Shown: positions 21,421-31,132 of the stretch, piece by piece
How the letters are laid out: every line of letters starts with the position of its first letter
How positions within the stretch are numbered: the stretch's first letter is position 1
NCBI GenBank assembly: GCA_917880885.1
Contig: OU862924.1
Span: 29,244,465-29,308,464, forward strand
Source of the DNA: Limnephilus marmoratus
Taxonomy: Eukaryota > Arthropoda > Insecta > Trichoptera > Limnephilidae
Length of the DNA: 64,000 bases
Direction of reading: 5' to 3'
Notes under the pieces: generated by a model
Database searches by the model: none
What the model was told of the DNA's origin: nothing
Seen by the model: only the letters and a program-made list of their open reading frames with translations
Program-made: the position numbers and the translations under genes

Positions 21421-21856
21421 AAAGATTATGAATTCTTACAACGAATTGTTATTACCAATTCGTACCAAATTACTTCACAGCATCCCGAATTTCTACCAAT
21501 TTATAACACACTTTCCTTGAACAGTTTTAAGTTTTAAGCTCTTAAAAAATATATATGTTTTTCTTAAAGATAATATTCACATTCATATTTCTATAATTTA
21601 TTTTATCCTCTCATTATGTAAAGAAATAACACACCTGTTAAAAATACGAATATTCCTCACTAGAATAATATTTGCAGTTGTTTTTTTGTATTTTTTTCTA
21701 CTCAAGGTTTACAAACACCAACTTTTAGCATCATTTATACTAAGTCCATATGTTTACACTAGACTTCATATTTCATACAAAGTAAATTTACTCAATTGGT
21801 CACCATGATACAGGCAGCTGCCTAGTATGGTGATCTAATATATTATCTACTCTATG
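21421..21856. other. No gene recognised
   Basis: AT-rich DNA only. Confidence 0.3.
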
Positions 21857-21859
21857 TAA

Positions 21860-22017
21860 GGGAACTTACCCATACTACGTGACCCGTTCAGGGGGGGGGC
21901 CTTCAAAATACCACGCTTGGTACAAATGAGCGGCGGGGGGCTTAGGTTTTTAGTCTCGGGGGGGGGGGGGGGGTTAAAAATTGCAAAAAGTTGGTCAAGT
22001 AGTATGGGTACGTTCCC
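21860..22017. mobile_element. Harbinger-like MITE with poly-G core
   Basis: The 24-bp inverted ends are GGGAACTTACCCATACTACG and the inverse of GTAGTATGGGTACGTTCCC. A 3-bp duplication, TAA, flanks the element (21857-21859 and 22018-22020), as in PIF/Harbinger. The core has runs of 9, 6 and 18 or so G. The superfamily call rests on the TAA duplication alone. Confidence 0.7.
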
Positions 22018-22020
22018 TAA

Positions 22021-22347
22021 AATGTCTAATCATGTGCTTTTTAAATAAATAAAAATAATTCATTTGCCGTGCCCCGCCGAAGCGGCATTTATATAAATTC
22101 CTTCCCTGGAAAAAAATCGCAAAGTGTGCTCCAAAAATTATTATAAACACGTTGTTTTGTTATTATACAAGTTACATGTATGAAAAAATTTACAATCTTT
22201 CTTTAAATGCTATTTAAGACATTTCCCAGAGATTTTCGTTCTATTTTAAAACAGTCGCGTTTTATTAAACATTTTCACTATTATTATCGCTTTCAATATT
22301 AGCACGCTCCCTCTAACATTCGTGTTAACATATCTCTCCTTCTTTTT
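22021..22347. other. Spacer without gene
   Basis: AT-rich; nothing recognised. Confidence 0.3.
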
Positions 22348-22645
22348 TAACGCTTTTTTTATATGTATACCGCACAAGAGTCCCAACTGCTCCCGTCTGA
22401 AGCCAGTGAGACTATGGCATCCCCATTTGGGGTATGTTGTGAGGCTGAAGGTAGTGGGGAGTGGAAGGAGATAGGGAAGAGGAAGGTGGGGAAGTACCTG
22501 GCTATTTAGATCTGGTCACCAAACACGGCTAATGCCATTTCAAGCAATGTTTCAATTCTGAATGGTGGCCTTACACCAGGGCGATGCTAAGAGACTAAGA
22601 ATATCTTCTACTCTGAAACGTGCCGCAAATATACTATATATTATT
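22348..22645 (-). mobile_element. Family A element
   Basis: Plus-strand text reads ATACCGCACAAGAGTCCCAA, then ATCCCCATTTGGGGTATGTT, through CAGGGCGATGCTAAG to ATACTATATATTATTT, colinear with 3131-3430. No long poly-A remains. Confidence 0.65.
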
Positions 22646-22698
22646 TTTAAATGAATAAATTGTGAAATTAAAAACCCAAATTAATCAAATAAAATTTA

Positions 22699-22777
22699 TG
22701 TGCCATGACGGGATTCGCGATCCCGCGACCTTCGGTGTGCGAGTCAAGAGCCTTACCGCTGGACTACCGGGCCTCAA
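22699..22777 (-). tRNA. tRNA-like sequence (decayed)
   Basis: The minus strand shows GGTAGTCCAGCGGTAAGGC, which resembles an A box, and a closed T arm CGGGA TCGCGAA TCCCG. The D and acceptor stems do not close well. It is most likely a tRNA-derived SINE head or tRNA pseudogene. Confidence 0.4.
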
Positions 22778-23157
22778 TGTATGTTACACAGAAAACAATT
22801 TGCGATAAAACGTAGCGGGATTTTCACGAGTTATTGGCAGGGTCAATTCCCTGTCTGGGTTCAGGGTTCGCCATGTTGGGACCGAGTGCGGGGGCAGGTA
22901 GACGAGCTGCTGATAGAAGATAATTCTCGCAACTATTTAGTCTCCGGGGATGGTGCGTCAACGCCCTCATTTCTGTGGTTGGGCAAGCCTGCCTTCTTAT
23001 CTGTACCAAACACTGAACAATATCATTTTATTGATGCGTAAAAATTGTAGCCTGAGCTCCTCTGCGGGAGAGAAGGAAAAATATAGTGCGTGACGAAAAA
23101 GAAAGCAAAAACGTTACCAAAGTGACATCGCATGTACAAAAATAATAGGAACTAGCA
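22778..23157. other. GC-richer stretch, open on both strands
   Basis: Frames of 86 codons (+, 22781-23041) and 61 codons (-, 22824-23009) overlap. Neither has a recognised motif, and the region directly follows the tRNA-like sequence, so it may be the body of the same repeat. Confidence 0.3.
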
Positions 23158-23420
23158 TATAAAACCCGCTCCTCAGGTTTTTACTGCTAGGCTCTACAGG
23201 CGGCTTTTGGTTCGGCTTCTCCCATTTAGTGATGGTGACAATGGTGACAATTTTATAAATCCAATAGGAACTGGTTCCAAAAACAGATCCACTGTCATCC
23301 AGTGACAGCTAGTCACCGGGACAAAATCACCGGTACAAAGTTACCGAGACAAAGTAACCGGGACAGGCCATGACGTCTTATGTAATTATAGCCGCGTGAT
23401 TACAACAATGGTGATCATTT

Positions 23421-23458
23421 TATAAATCTAATAGGAACTGGTTCCTATTAGATTTATA
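23421..23458. repeat. Perfect 18-bp stem hairpin
   Basis: TATAAATCTAATAGGAAC and its exact reverse complement are separated by 2 bp, immediately before the CTAGCTGG element. Confidence 0.85.
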
Positions 23459-23466
23459 TAATATAA

Positions 23467-24033
23467 AACTAGCTGGTACCCGGCATGCGTTGCTTATGCC
23501 ATTTAATAAAGAAATTGTTTCTCCCTGCGTGTCCTTTCCCATTCGTCCCGTTCCTCTTCCACCCCCGCCATTCCTCTCCCGCGTCCTATTCCCCTCTCGC
23601 GTTTCCACTCCGCCTTCTCCACCTCCCTCTCCCCACTCCACCCCCCCTCCCCCATCCCGCAAAAGCCCCTCTCGAGTTCCTCTCCCCCCTCCCAGGTTCC
23701 CCTCCCTGGTTCCCCTCTCCCCTTCCCTCGAACCTCCTACCCCAGTTCTCCTCCCCCTCCCGCATTCCATACATTCAGTCCCGGTACATTCAGTTTTCAA
23801 ACAGCTCGCGTGCCACCTTTTGCAATTTTTTTATACAAATTTCATAATGCCAGAGCTCATAAGTAGTTTTATACAAACCTTGTCCTGACAATAATGAACC
23901 CAAAAAAAAATATTTATCCAATTTGGTGCAGTCGTTCGGAAGTTATGCGCGTACATACATTTCGGCTATTCATTTTTATTTATATAGAAGATAGAAGAAG
24001 AAGATAGAAGAAGATAGATAGATAGATAGATAG
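23467..24033 (+). mobile_element. CTAGCTGG-type interspersed element with polypyrimidine core
   Basis: The head is AACTAGCTGGTACCCGGCAT; the tail is TTTGGTGCAGTCGTTCGGAA, then GCGCGTACATACATTTCGGC, then an (AGAT)n microsatellite. The C/T-rich core (23520-23770) keeps several frames open on both strands, none of which is a credible protein. The copy at 31630-32511 shares both ends. Confidence 0.75.
23990..24033 (+). repeat. (AGAT)n microsatellite tail
   Basis: AGAAGATAGAAGA-type units pass into GATAGATAGATAGATAG at the end of the CTAGCTGG element. Confidence 0.8.
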
Positions 24034-24423
24034 CCCGTTCCTCGGATCCACTGTCATTCAGTGATAGCTAGTCACCGGGTCAAAGTGACCGGGATAGGCC
24101 TTGACGTCATATGTAATAATATAGCCGCGTGATTACATCTGAGTAATACCGTCAATCTTTCCATATCCGGTGAGATACTACATATTCACAAATTCGTAGC
24201 AGTTATACCTAGGGGGGACACGTCCCCATCTGACCTGCTGACGGAAGTGGCGACATCTTGTGATGAATTACAACGGTAGCTTTGTTTGAAATTCCGCGTT
24301 ATCATTTGTGGCGTCAGACATGCATTCGAAGCCGGGTTCTGAAATTCACCACGCAGACGCAAGTCTATTAATACTATTCGATTCGATTTAGTACAACTCC
24401 ACTGTATTTGATCGGGGTTAAAA

Positions 24424-26037
24424 TTTTTTTGAAGTGAAAACTTTTTTAGCACCGTTGTGATGTGAAAAAGTGACACTTAAAACAGACAAACACATGCATC
24501 TACAGGATTTAGTCTGCGAGATATTTTTTTTTTATTTTTTTTTTTTATTGAAAGAACAGATATACATATTAAAATCAACAAACAAGTCCTGCTAAGCCAA
24601 TTCTATTGGCTTGTCAACAGGTGCTTATATTTTAGTTACATATAGATTATTTACATTTAAAATTTACATCTTATATCTACAGATTCAACATACATATCAA
24701 TTATCAATACAAATATTTTTTTCCGATAGCCAATTTTTCACCATATATTCAACCTTATTCATAGAATTACATTGCTTTATAGTGTCAGGAAATAAATTAA
24801 ATATCTTCGGTATGATGTATTCAAACGTTCTCTGTCCGTACTTATTGTTAAATTTGGGAACTATTAACCCGTCGTTGCGCGTGAATCGAGTGCTGTATTT
24901 ATGTTCTAATTTCTCTTTATGCTGCGGGGTAAATATATGCTGAATTATAATTTTGTGCCATAGTATTGCTTTCACTGGTAAAATTTTGGCATTCTGAAAC
25001 AGCAACGGTGTATCATGTCTCTGTTTGAAAATATTAGGGACGACTAATAATTTTACAATTGCGTATTGTACAACTTGTACTTGTTTCAGATTGGTTATAG
25101 AAGTATTTCCCCATATTGTTAATCCATATCTTATAATAGATTCTGCCAGTGACATATAAATTATTTTAAGTGTTTCAATTGAAAGAAAAATTTTTAATGT
25201 GTACATTCTGCCAGCAATTGATCTGAGTCTTTTACAGGTTTTTTTAATATGTTTGTCCCATTTAAAAAAACAATCTACTGTAACACCAAGATACACGTAT
25301 TCCGTAACTAATTCTAAGCTATCACATTTACAATTAGTTGGAATATTTTTATGGATGCAATTAAAATCGTGAGAAATAATATTAGGATTAAATAGAAATT
25401 ATGCATTAGGTGATCTTATATGCATTACTTTGGTTTTTTTAGCATTTATTAATAATCCTGCATCATGTGACCATTTACAAAGTTGATTAAAGTCAATTTG
25501 CATGAGTTCAATTGCAATTTTTAGATCTTTATGTGATATGATCAATGCCGTATCATCTGCGAATACAAAATGTTTAACAAAAGAAAAAAGTTTTTTCATT
25601 ATAGTTACATAAATTATATATAGTGTAGGTCCCAATATGGAACCTTGTGGAACTCCTGCAGATACATTTTTTGTTTTACTAAAAGTATTATTTATTTTGG
25701 TACATATTTTTCTATCTCTAAGATAATCTTTAAATAAATTTAACACATTTCCTCTTATTCCAATTTTTTCTAGAGTTTTCAGAAGTTTTTTAGAGTTAAT
25801 TGTGTCAAAAGCTTTAGAGTTATCGATAAATAAAACAATAACATGTAATTTATTATTTAATTGATTATTTATATAATTGGAAAAATCTTGCAGTAGTTTT
25901 TCAGTGTTTTTTTTTTCTTTGGAAGCCGTATTGATTTGGATCTATTGAGATAGAATAATTGGAATCCTCTTGTGCGGTGCTTCGTAGCTTCCCCACTCTT
26001 GTCTACTTTAGTTTTCTGAAGGTTTCACTTCTACCGC
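24424..26037 (+). mobile_element. Family I element split by a LINE
   Basis: The 5' part 24424-24520 (TTTGAAGTGAAAACTTTTTT to TTTAGTCTGCGAGATA) continues at 25947-26037 (GAGATAGAATAATTGGAATC to GGTTTCACTTCTACCGCG). The break holds a LINE in minus orientation, with GAGATA on both sides as a likely target duplication. Confidence 0.7.
24521..25946 (-). pseudogene. LINE reverse transcriptase, 5'-truncated and broken
   Basis: On the minus strand, from about 25930, the frame gives TEKLLQDFSNYINN, then the first aspartate motif (VLFIDNSKAFDTIN), GVPQGSILGP near 25660 and the catalytic FADDTALI near 25560. HIRSPNA follows, and after one in-frame stop (near 25400) the frame continues as FLFNPNIIS to EYVYLGVTVDCFFKWDKHI and a C-terminal domain ending at 24697. 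A frameshift in a poly-A run near 25915 and the stop make it inactive. The 3' untranslated region ends in an A-rich tail (poly-T at 24522-24550). It is inserted in family I. It looks CR1/L2/Crack-like; the clade is inference. Confidence 0.9.
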
Positions 26038-26054
26038 GTGTGTAAAGTTGTAAA

Positions 26055-26152
26055 TATTTTTTTTCTTTAATGTGAATACCTCACAAGAGTCCCAGCTGCT
26101 CCCGTCTGGAGCCAGTGAGACTTGGGACTCTGTGCGGTATTCACATAAAAAT
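26055..26152. repeat. Snap-back of two family A ends
   Basis: A minus-orientation family A end (GTGAATACCTCACAAGAGTC, through GAGCCAGTGAGAC) is followed at once by a plus-orientation end (TGGGACTCTGTGCGGTATTC, then ACATAAAA), forming an imperfect hairpin. Confidence 0.6.
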
Positions 26153-26524
26153 AAAAATACAACAAATATATTGTGTTTTTTAGTTCACTTGAGATGTTTC
26201 GGTTTCAGTCTGTATTTGGTGTATGTATATTTTCTATTTCCTTGAACCTTCTCCCTGACAACCTAAATATTGAATCCTGACTCCTTAGTTTCAAAAACAT
26301 GAAATTACGCTATGGAACCTTCGACCAAGTGTACCCCATACGTCAATGTATGGAACCTTACATTTGCAATATATTTCAATCATAATACCCACACATTTTA
26401 CATTACATACATCCGTATTTACCTTCATATCTTCCCACAAGTCCTATCTAATTTTTCTAATTTAAATAATGTGTAAAATATTTTTAACTTAATCTGAATT
26501 CTACAATCGAATTACTATTATTTC
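26153..26524. other. No gene recognised
   Basis: AT-rich DNA without repeats or long frames. Confidence 0.3.
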
Positions 26525-27290
26525 AAGCATATTATTTATTTATTTATTTATTAATTTACGGACAACAAACAGTCCATTAAAAACATAATAATGACACGAA
26601 TAAAAAAACAGAGATGACAGTGAAGGGAGAGCACATATAAATTAATAGCATTGACAATATAAAATGTAAAAAGTACATATAGAGACACTACAAGTCAAAG
26701 CATAAAGAAGCATTTAAAAATTGCGTATCGACTGCCGAAAGTCATTTAGTTTTACACCATAAAATCAATGCTTTGACTTGCGTTGACAAGTCTCGACATT
26801 CTGGATAAGGGAGAATGGTATCCATAATTAGTAGAATGTTGGTTGAGGAACAGCAATTCATTATTTCGAAGTCTACGGGAAGGGATGTTAAACTGGATGA
26901 GTTGTGACAACGCAGGTGTATCAGTAATACTGTTGATAATTTTAAATATGCAAATTAGATCAGAGTCCTTTCTACGTTTTTCTAAAGAAGAAATGTTTAA
27001 AATGTGTTCAATTTCATCATATGAGTACTTGCCTCTTTCAAGACCCAACCTCCAAGCAATTCCTCTTAGGAAACGATGTTGTACGGATTCGATGTTACAA
27101 ATGTGGACAGCATAGAAAGGAGACCAAGTGACAATAGCATATTCAAGGTGAGGGCGAACCAGCGAACAGTAAAGAGTTTTAAGTGTACTTATATGTTTGA
27201 AGTCAGAGGTAATTCTATGAATGAAGCCGAGTTTAAGTGATATTATGTATAATTCCAATCTGTTAACTTCACCTGTTATAACACCGGGAA
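26525..27290 (-). pseudogene. LINE C-terminal fragment
   Basis: The minus strand encodes about 170 residues (27258-26752) with TLKTLYCSLVRPHLEYAIVT followed by WSPFY, the thumb and C-terminal signature of jockey-like reverse transcriptases. An ESVQHRFLRGIAWRLGL block and a run to a natural stop follow. The 3' untranslated region ends with (AAAT)n at 26530-26552. No catalytic core is present: the copy is 5' truncated near 27290. Confidence 0.85.
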
Positions 27291-27924
27291 AATATTTAAA
27301 AACAAAAAAAAATCTGGTCTCATTATGTTTGGAATGCAGCTTTTTATTTGAGATTTAATTTTGCATATTGTTGTGATTTTTGAATGGGAGTGTGATTTTG
27401 TTTTTGTGTTTAGTACCATAGTATAAGAAACTTGTTTGTTCAAATGTTGTATTTGTAGATGCTTCTACAAAGGATTCGTTTTGCGTTGGGTGTGTATTTT
27501 TCCTGAGATCTAGAGTTTCTAATACACGTGTTGGTTGTTATTTCTTGTGTTCTAATAATAGAAGGAGGAACCTGCGTGGCGAAGATTCTCCGTATATTTG
27601 CATTATTTGCGCCCGTGACACGAAAGTTGATACCCAGACAATTGATCCCCGAAATGATATTTACCATAAAATTATAATTTTGTTGTGCATTATTTTCAAA
27701 CTCAAAAGATATTCAGTTCGGTTTCAAAAATACCCTTAATAATAAGTTGATATGATTATCAAACGAATTTATGCACAGTTTCGAATTTTTGTACTTATGC
27801 GCTGGTACATACAGTAAATAGAGAAGCAAATTTTTCCTTGATGCATATAAATGAAAACATGTTTTATTTTTTGTTATTCGGCGGTACATCCTCTCTGCAT
27901 ATCCTTGCTGGGTCACATAAATAT
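27291..27924. other. Unassigned; two antisense frames
   Basis: The minus frame 27440-27667 (starting MVNIISGINCLGINFRVTGA) and 27713-27964 show no recognised domain. A short GGTACATCCTCTCTGCATAT motif near 27885 resembles the end of the LINE at 37995-38610. Confidence 0.3.
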
Positions 27925-28103
27925 GGTGCCCGGCCAACTCAGAATGAAACCAACTCAGAAACACCTCAGAAGGGTCATTAAGAGTGACGATAAAAAATAC
28001 AAAAAAAAAATGGTTAAATAGGTTAAGTTAGGTTAGGGTTACCGGCTATTTTAAAATTATTTTTTCAAAGCTTTCTGAGGTGTTTCTGAGTTGGCACGGA
28101 ACC
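27925..28103. mobile_element. Family P MITE
   Basis: The left end GGTGCCCGGCCAACTCAGAA, then ACCTCAGAAG; the right end CTTTCTGAGGTGTTTCTGAG, then TTGGCACGGAACC. The interior matches 41860-42004 in inverse orientation (GGTTAGGGTTACCGGCTATT). Confidence 0.65.
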
Positions 28104-28175
28104 CTTAAATATATTTTGTGTAATTAGGTATAACGTATTTTCCCTAAAGCAAACATTATATATAATGCACGCCCG

Positions 28176-28213
28176 GGGACCAATTGTCGCCGGATCAACT
28201 GTCATGGAACCAT
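28176..28213 (-). mobile_element. Family F terminal fragment
   Basis: On the minus strand GGTTCCATGACAGTTGATCC, then GGCGACAATTGG, as at 61837. Confidence 0.6.
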
Positions 28214-28223
28214 TTATGGTGCG

Positions 28224-28410
28224 TTCCAGAGTGGACGATACTCTCAGTACCGCCTCGATGAAATACCACCATCCAAAATTGAAACAAATTCCTTCGAATG
28301 TCGTTAGCCGTGTTTGGTGACCAGATCTGAACAGCCAGGTATAAACCTTCCTGCTTCTCCTCCCACTCCCTTTATCCTCACAACCCACCCCAATCGGTGA
28401 TGTCAGAAAA
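28224..28410 (+). mobile_element. Family A 5' two-thirds
   Basis: TTCCAGAGTGGACGATACTC, AGCCGTGTTTGGTGACCAGA and CTCACAACCCACCCCAATCG are colinear with other copies. It stops before the poly-A end. Confidence 0.65.
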
Positions 28411-29317
28411 TTTTCAGAAAAGTTTTGACTTTCTATAAGGGGTGTCCCAAAAGCTAACGTTTTCTTTTTGAGGGCTGATAGGCCATCTCACGACGGACAA
28501 AAATATCATAATATGACATTATTTGTAAAATGACCTTGGTTTTCGAGGAACATTTTGGCATTTTTCTGAATTTCGTAAAAATCGACATCTTAGTTTTGTA
28601 TTTTATTTCCAAGTAAAAACGCAGCAAATATTATACAATTTCAAAAACAACACTTTTTGTTTTTGCTTTCAAAATACTCTCATTAAAGAACACAATATTA
28701 TATATTCACTCATAAACAGTGAAGGAGTATTAGCAAGTATGCCTAATTTAAACACAAACATTTTCAATTTTAAAAACGACATTTAAATTCAAAGCAAACC
28801 TGAGTTCTAGAATTCATCGAACCAGAGTTACAGACAGACAGACATACAATAGTAATAGAATTTTTGATGATTATACTTATTGCGTGTTTGATAAGCACAA
28901 CATTTTCAATTTTGCAACGATTATTGCCATTTTTTAACTCTTGAAGAGAGCATTTTACCCAGCTGAAAGGACATTCACGAAATAGTTTTATAAAATACAA
29001 AAACATTACAATCCTACCAGTATATATTATTTTTGTCAGTATAACAACAGTAGAAACAAAAAGAGGTAATGTGGGAGAAAAGATACACGGGAATGTAAAA
29101 AAGTCAGAAGTTTTGTAAAGGTTTTTTTTATTTGTTGGTTATTTATGTATTATAGTTCCCAAGTATAATAATAATAATTATTATTTTTAATTGTAAAACT
29201 AACGTTTTTAAGACAAGATTTTTTATGCATAGCACAAAGGGTAACAATTATTATAAGCAATAATTATCAGCCTGAAACACTCATCCACATTGAAAAATCT
29301 TCCGAGAAAAGATACAT

Positions 29318-29390
29318 GACGCCAACGGGACTTGAACCCGTGTCCTCTCGATTGCCGGTCGATTGCTCTTGACCACTGAGCTATGGCGGC
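29318..29390 (-). tRNA. tRNA-like sequence, left arm
   Basis: Same sequence as the right-arm copy, inverted. Acceptor 6 of 7 paired, D stem GCTC/GAGC, anticodon stem 4 of 5, T arm ACGGG TTCAAGT CCCGT. See the right-arm entry for the doubtful anticodon loop. Confidence 0.5.
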
Positions 29391-29568
29391 TTATCTCGTA
29401 CCCGCCAAATGATTCAATATATGCTAGTGTTTCATTCAACAATTACTGCTTATTATATTTTTTCCACCTGAAAACAACCAACTTTATTTTTTCTTTAAAA
29501 ATATAATAAGCAGTAATTGTTGAATGAAACACTAGCATATATTGAATCATTTGGCGGGTACGAGATAA

Positions 29569-29641
29569 GCCGCCATAGCTCAGTGGTCAAGAGCAATCGA
29601 CCGGCAATCGAGAGGACACGGGTTCAAGTCCCGTTGGCGTC
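29569..29641 (+). tRNA. tRNA-like sequence, right arm
   Basis: A 73-nt cloverleaf: acceptor GCCGCCA with TGGCGTC (one C-T mismatch), D stem GCTC/GAGC, anticodon arm ATCGA CCGGCAA TCGAG, 5-nt variable loop, and T arm ACGGG TTCAAGT CCCGT with intact A-box-like and B-box sequences. The loop would read GGC (alanine), but position 33 is C instead of U and the 27-43 pair is open. It could still be a polymerase III promoter or SINE head. Real tRNA function is unproven. Confidence 0.5.
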
Positions 29642-29716
29642 ATGTATCTTTTCTCGGAAGATTTTTCAATGTGGATGAGTGTTTCAGGCTGATAATTATT
29701 GCTTATAATAATTGTT

Positions 29717-30888
29717 ATAATAATAATATTTGGATGATTTATATAGCGCCGTTTTTGTGAAAAATCACCTCAAGGGCGCTGTACTAACTTATAATACATT
29801 TCTAAAATCTAAAAAACTACAAGCTAGACAAACAATTAAGAACAACTTATGGCTTAAAATTGCATACACCGGTTCATTGATCACCGATACGAAAATATAT
29901 GTACAATATTTTGACCAATGAACGCGATGGTGCCTAAAATTTAATGAAAACAGGACCATACTTACCTGAGAGGTCGCTTGAAATTAACACTGTATATTGT
30001 CCATTAAAATAAATTTAGATAGAGTTCGCACGCAGAGGACATTTAATCCTGAAAAATATTTTAATATTAATATGTAATGTATTCTTTGACGAGTGTATTT
30101 TGGAAAGTAAAAGCAACATGTAAAGGTGGGTGGTGCAGTAGTACCTATAAGGATTTGATCTTTCTAAATGTGATTCGTCAAGAGACAGATTGATGTGTAA
30201 GGAATCGAGTAATTTTAATTCAGTAAGAAAAGTGTGATTAAGACATAGCATAGACAATACAAGTATGATACTCTCAAATAGGTATATTTAAATTACGGGT
30301 ATGAGAGCCTAAAAAGGAAGGTTTTTAGTTTGGACCTAAACTCTGTTGGGCTTGTTATGCATCTTAATTCCGGAGGGAGTCTCTTCCAAGCCTTAGGCCC
30401 AGATACTCCGAAAGCACGATCTCAAAACATTGTATTTGGCTTTCGTTTAGGTTCTATTAGTCTGCCTTTAGCAGATGAAGTTGCTGATCTAAGGGTTAAT
30501 TGTCTCGGACCGGTATTTTCCGGGACGCATAATTCGGAGAGTATGTCCTCTGCGTGCGAACTGTTATTAGTGTTATTACATGTCTCCAAATAAACAATAA
30601 CAGCGTTAATCTCAAGTAACCTCCCAGATAAGTACATAGGGTTCTGTATACGTACAGTACATTTTTACGCAGCATCGCGTTCATTTGCCAAATCATTGTT
30701 TATATAGTTCCGTATCGGTGATCAGTGAATCGGTGGATTGAATTTTTAGCCATAAGTTGTTGTAATGGTTTGTCTAGTCTGTAGTTAGAAGTAAGACTGT
30801 AGAAATTTATAAGTTTGTACAGCGCCCTTGAGGTGATTTTTCACAAAAACGGCGCTATTCAAGTCACCCAAATAATATTATTATTAAA
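29717..30888. mobile_element. Element K with about 200-bp inverted termini
   Basis: The left terminus (ATTTATATAGCGCCGTTTTT, GTGAAAAATCACCTCAAGGG, then CGCTGTAC) and about 130 bp more are inverted at 30680-30888. A third end is at 55235-55310. The middle is open in plus frame for 87 codons (30330-30593), starting MDLNSVGLVMHLNSGGSLFQ, with an overlapping antisense frame. I do not recognise a transposase. The AATAATAAT plus TATATAGCGCC start is widespread in invertebrate repeats. Confidence 0.7.
30330..30593 (+). CDS. Open frame inside element K, function unknown
   Basis: An 87-codon plus-strand frame: it begins MDLNSVGLVMHLNSGGSLFQ, then has a LGPDTPKARSQN segment and a second half rich in small polar residues (VNCLGPVFSGTHNSESMSSA). 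No catalytic motif, membrane segment or zinc site is visible. It lies centrally between the inverted termini, so it may be a remnant of an element-encoded protein. A 71-codon frame on the opposite strand overlaps it. It could be chance. Confidence 0.25.
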   Translation: MDLNSVGLVMHLNSGGSLFQALGPDTPKARSQNIVFGFRLGSISLPLADEVADLRVNCLGPVFSGTHNSESMSSACELLLVLLHVSK

Positions 30889-31132
30889 TAAGATTTTTTT
30901 TATTATTTGCCAAGTTAGCGTCATACATTTGTTAAACACTATATTGATTCGAATGGATTCGATGAGTCAAAGTTAACTAATTAAAAAGAAGTAACTCAAA
31001 ACTCATACAATTTTTTTTATAAGGTATAGGCCCTGTTAGTTTTACGACATTTGACTAAAGTTATATCATGAAATTCTGATCCGTCAAGAGTTGGCTTATC
31101 AGCCTTCAAAGGGGTAGCTTTTGGACTTCCTG

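Larger units (their letters stand above)
23158..24423 (+). repeat. Dispersed repeat with internal duplications, split by a CTAGCTGG element
   Basis: Blocks GATCCACTGTCAT(C/T)CAGTGA, TAGCTAGTCACCGGG and ATAGCCGCGTGATTACA occur both left (23290-23405) and right (24046-24145) of the inserted element. The GGTGACAATTTTATAAAT, then AATAGGAACTGGTTCC segment occurs at 23247 and 23407. A short tandem run of CACCGGGACAAA units lies at 23315-23365. Family edges are uncertain; a related piece is at 5688-5850. Confidence 0.5.
29243..29716. repeat. Palindrome with 221-bp arms, each with a tRNA-like sequence
   Basis: Arms 29243-29463 and 29496-29716 are exact or nearly exact reverse complements around a 32-bp spacer. 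Each arm holds AACAATTATTATAAGCAATA at the outer edge, a tRNA-like sequence and a CTAGTGTTTCATTCAACAAT segment towards the centre. Such high arm identity implies a recent origin or ongoing gene conversion. No target duplication is obvious. Confidence 0.9.
28438..31132. mobile_element. Mariner-type shell carrying nested elements
   Basis: The left end AGGGGTGTCCCAAAAGCTAA and, further in, GGGCTGATAGGCCA are matched in inverse at the right end (GGCTTATCAGCC, then GGGGTAGCTTTTGGACTTCC). TA lies outside both ends. GGGTGTCCCAAAAG-like ends are typical of mariner elements. No transposase is found. About 1.65 kb of its length is the tRNA palindrome and element K. The long span makes this pairing less certain than for shorter elements. 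Confidence 0.5.

Noticed and set aside
23420..23888. Four overlapping open frames of 60-132 codons on both strands
   Set aside because: They run through the polypyrimidine core of a dispersed element; low-complexity Pro/Ser or Gly/Arg/Glu proteins with no start context or homology.
29569..29641. A functional alanine tRNA gene
   Set aside because: C instead of U at position 33, an open 27-43 pair, and location in both arms of a mobile palindrome point to a tRNA-derived repeat.
28438..31132. An undescribed multi-gene system in the tRNA palindrome region
   Set aside because: Apart from the unassigned 87-codon frame in element K there is no protein-coding potential; the structure is explained by nested repeats.
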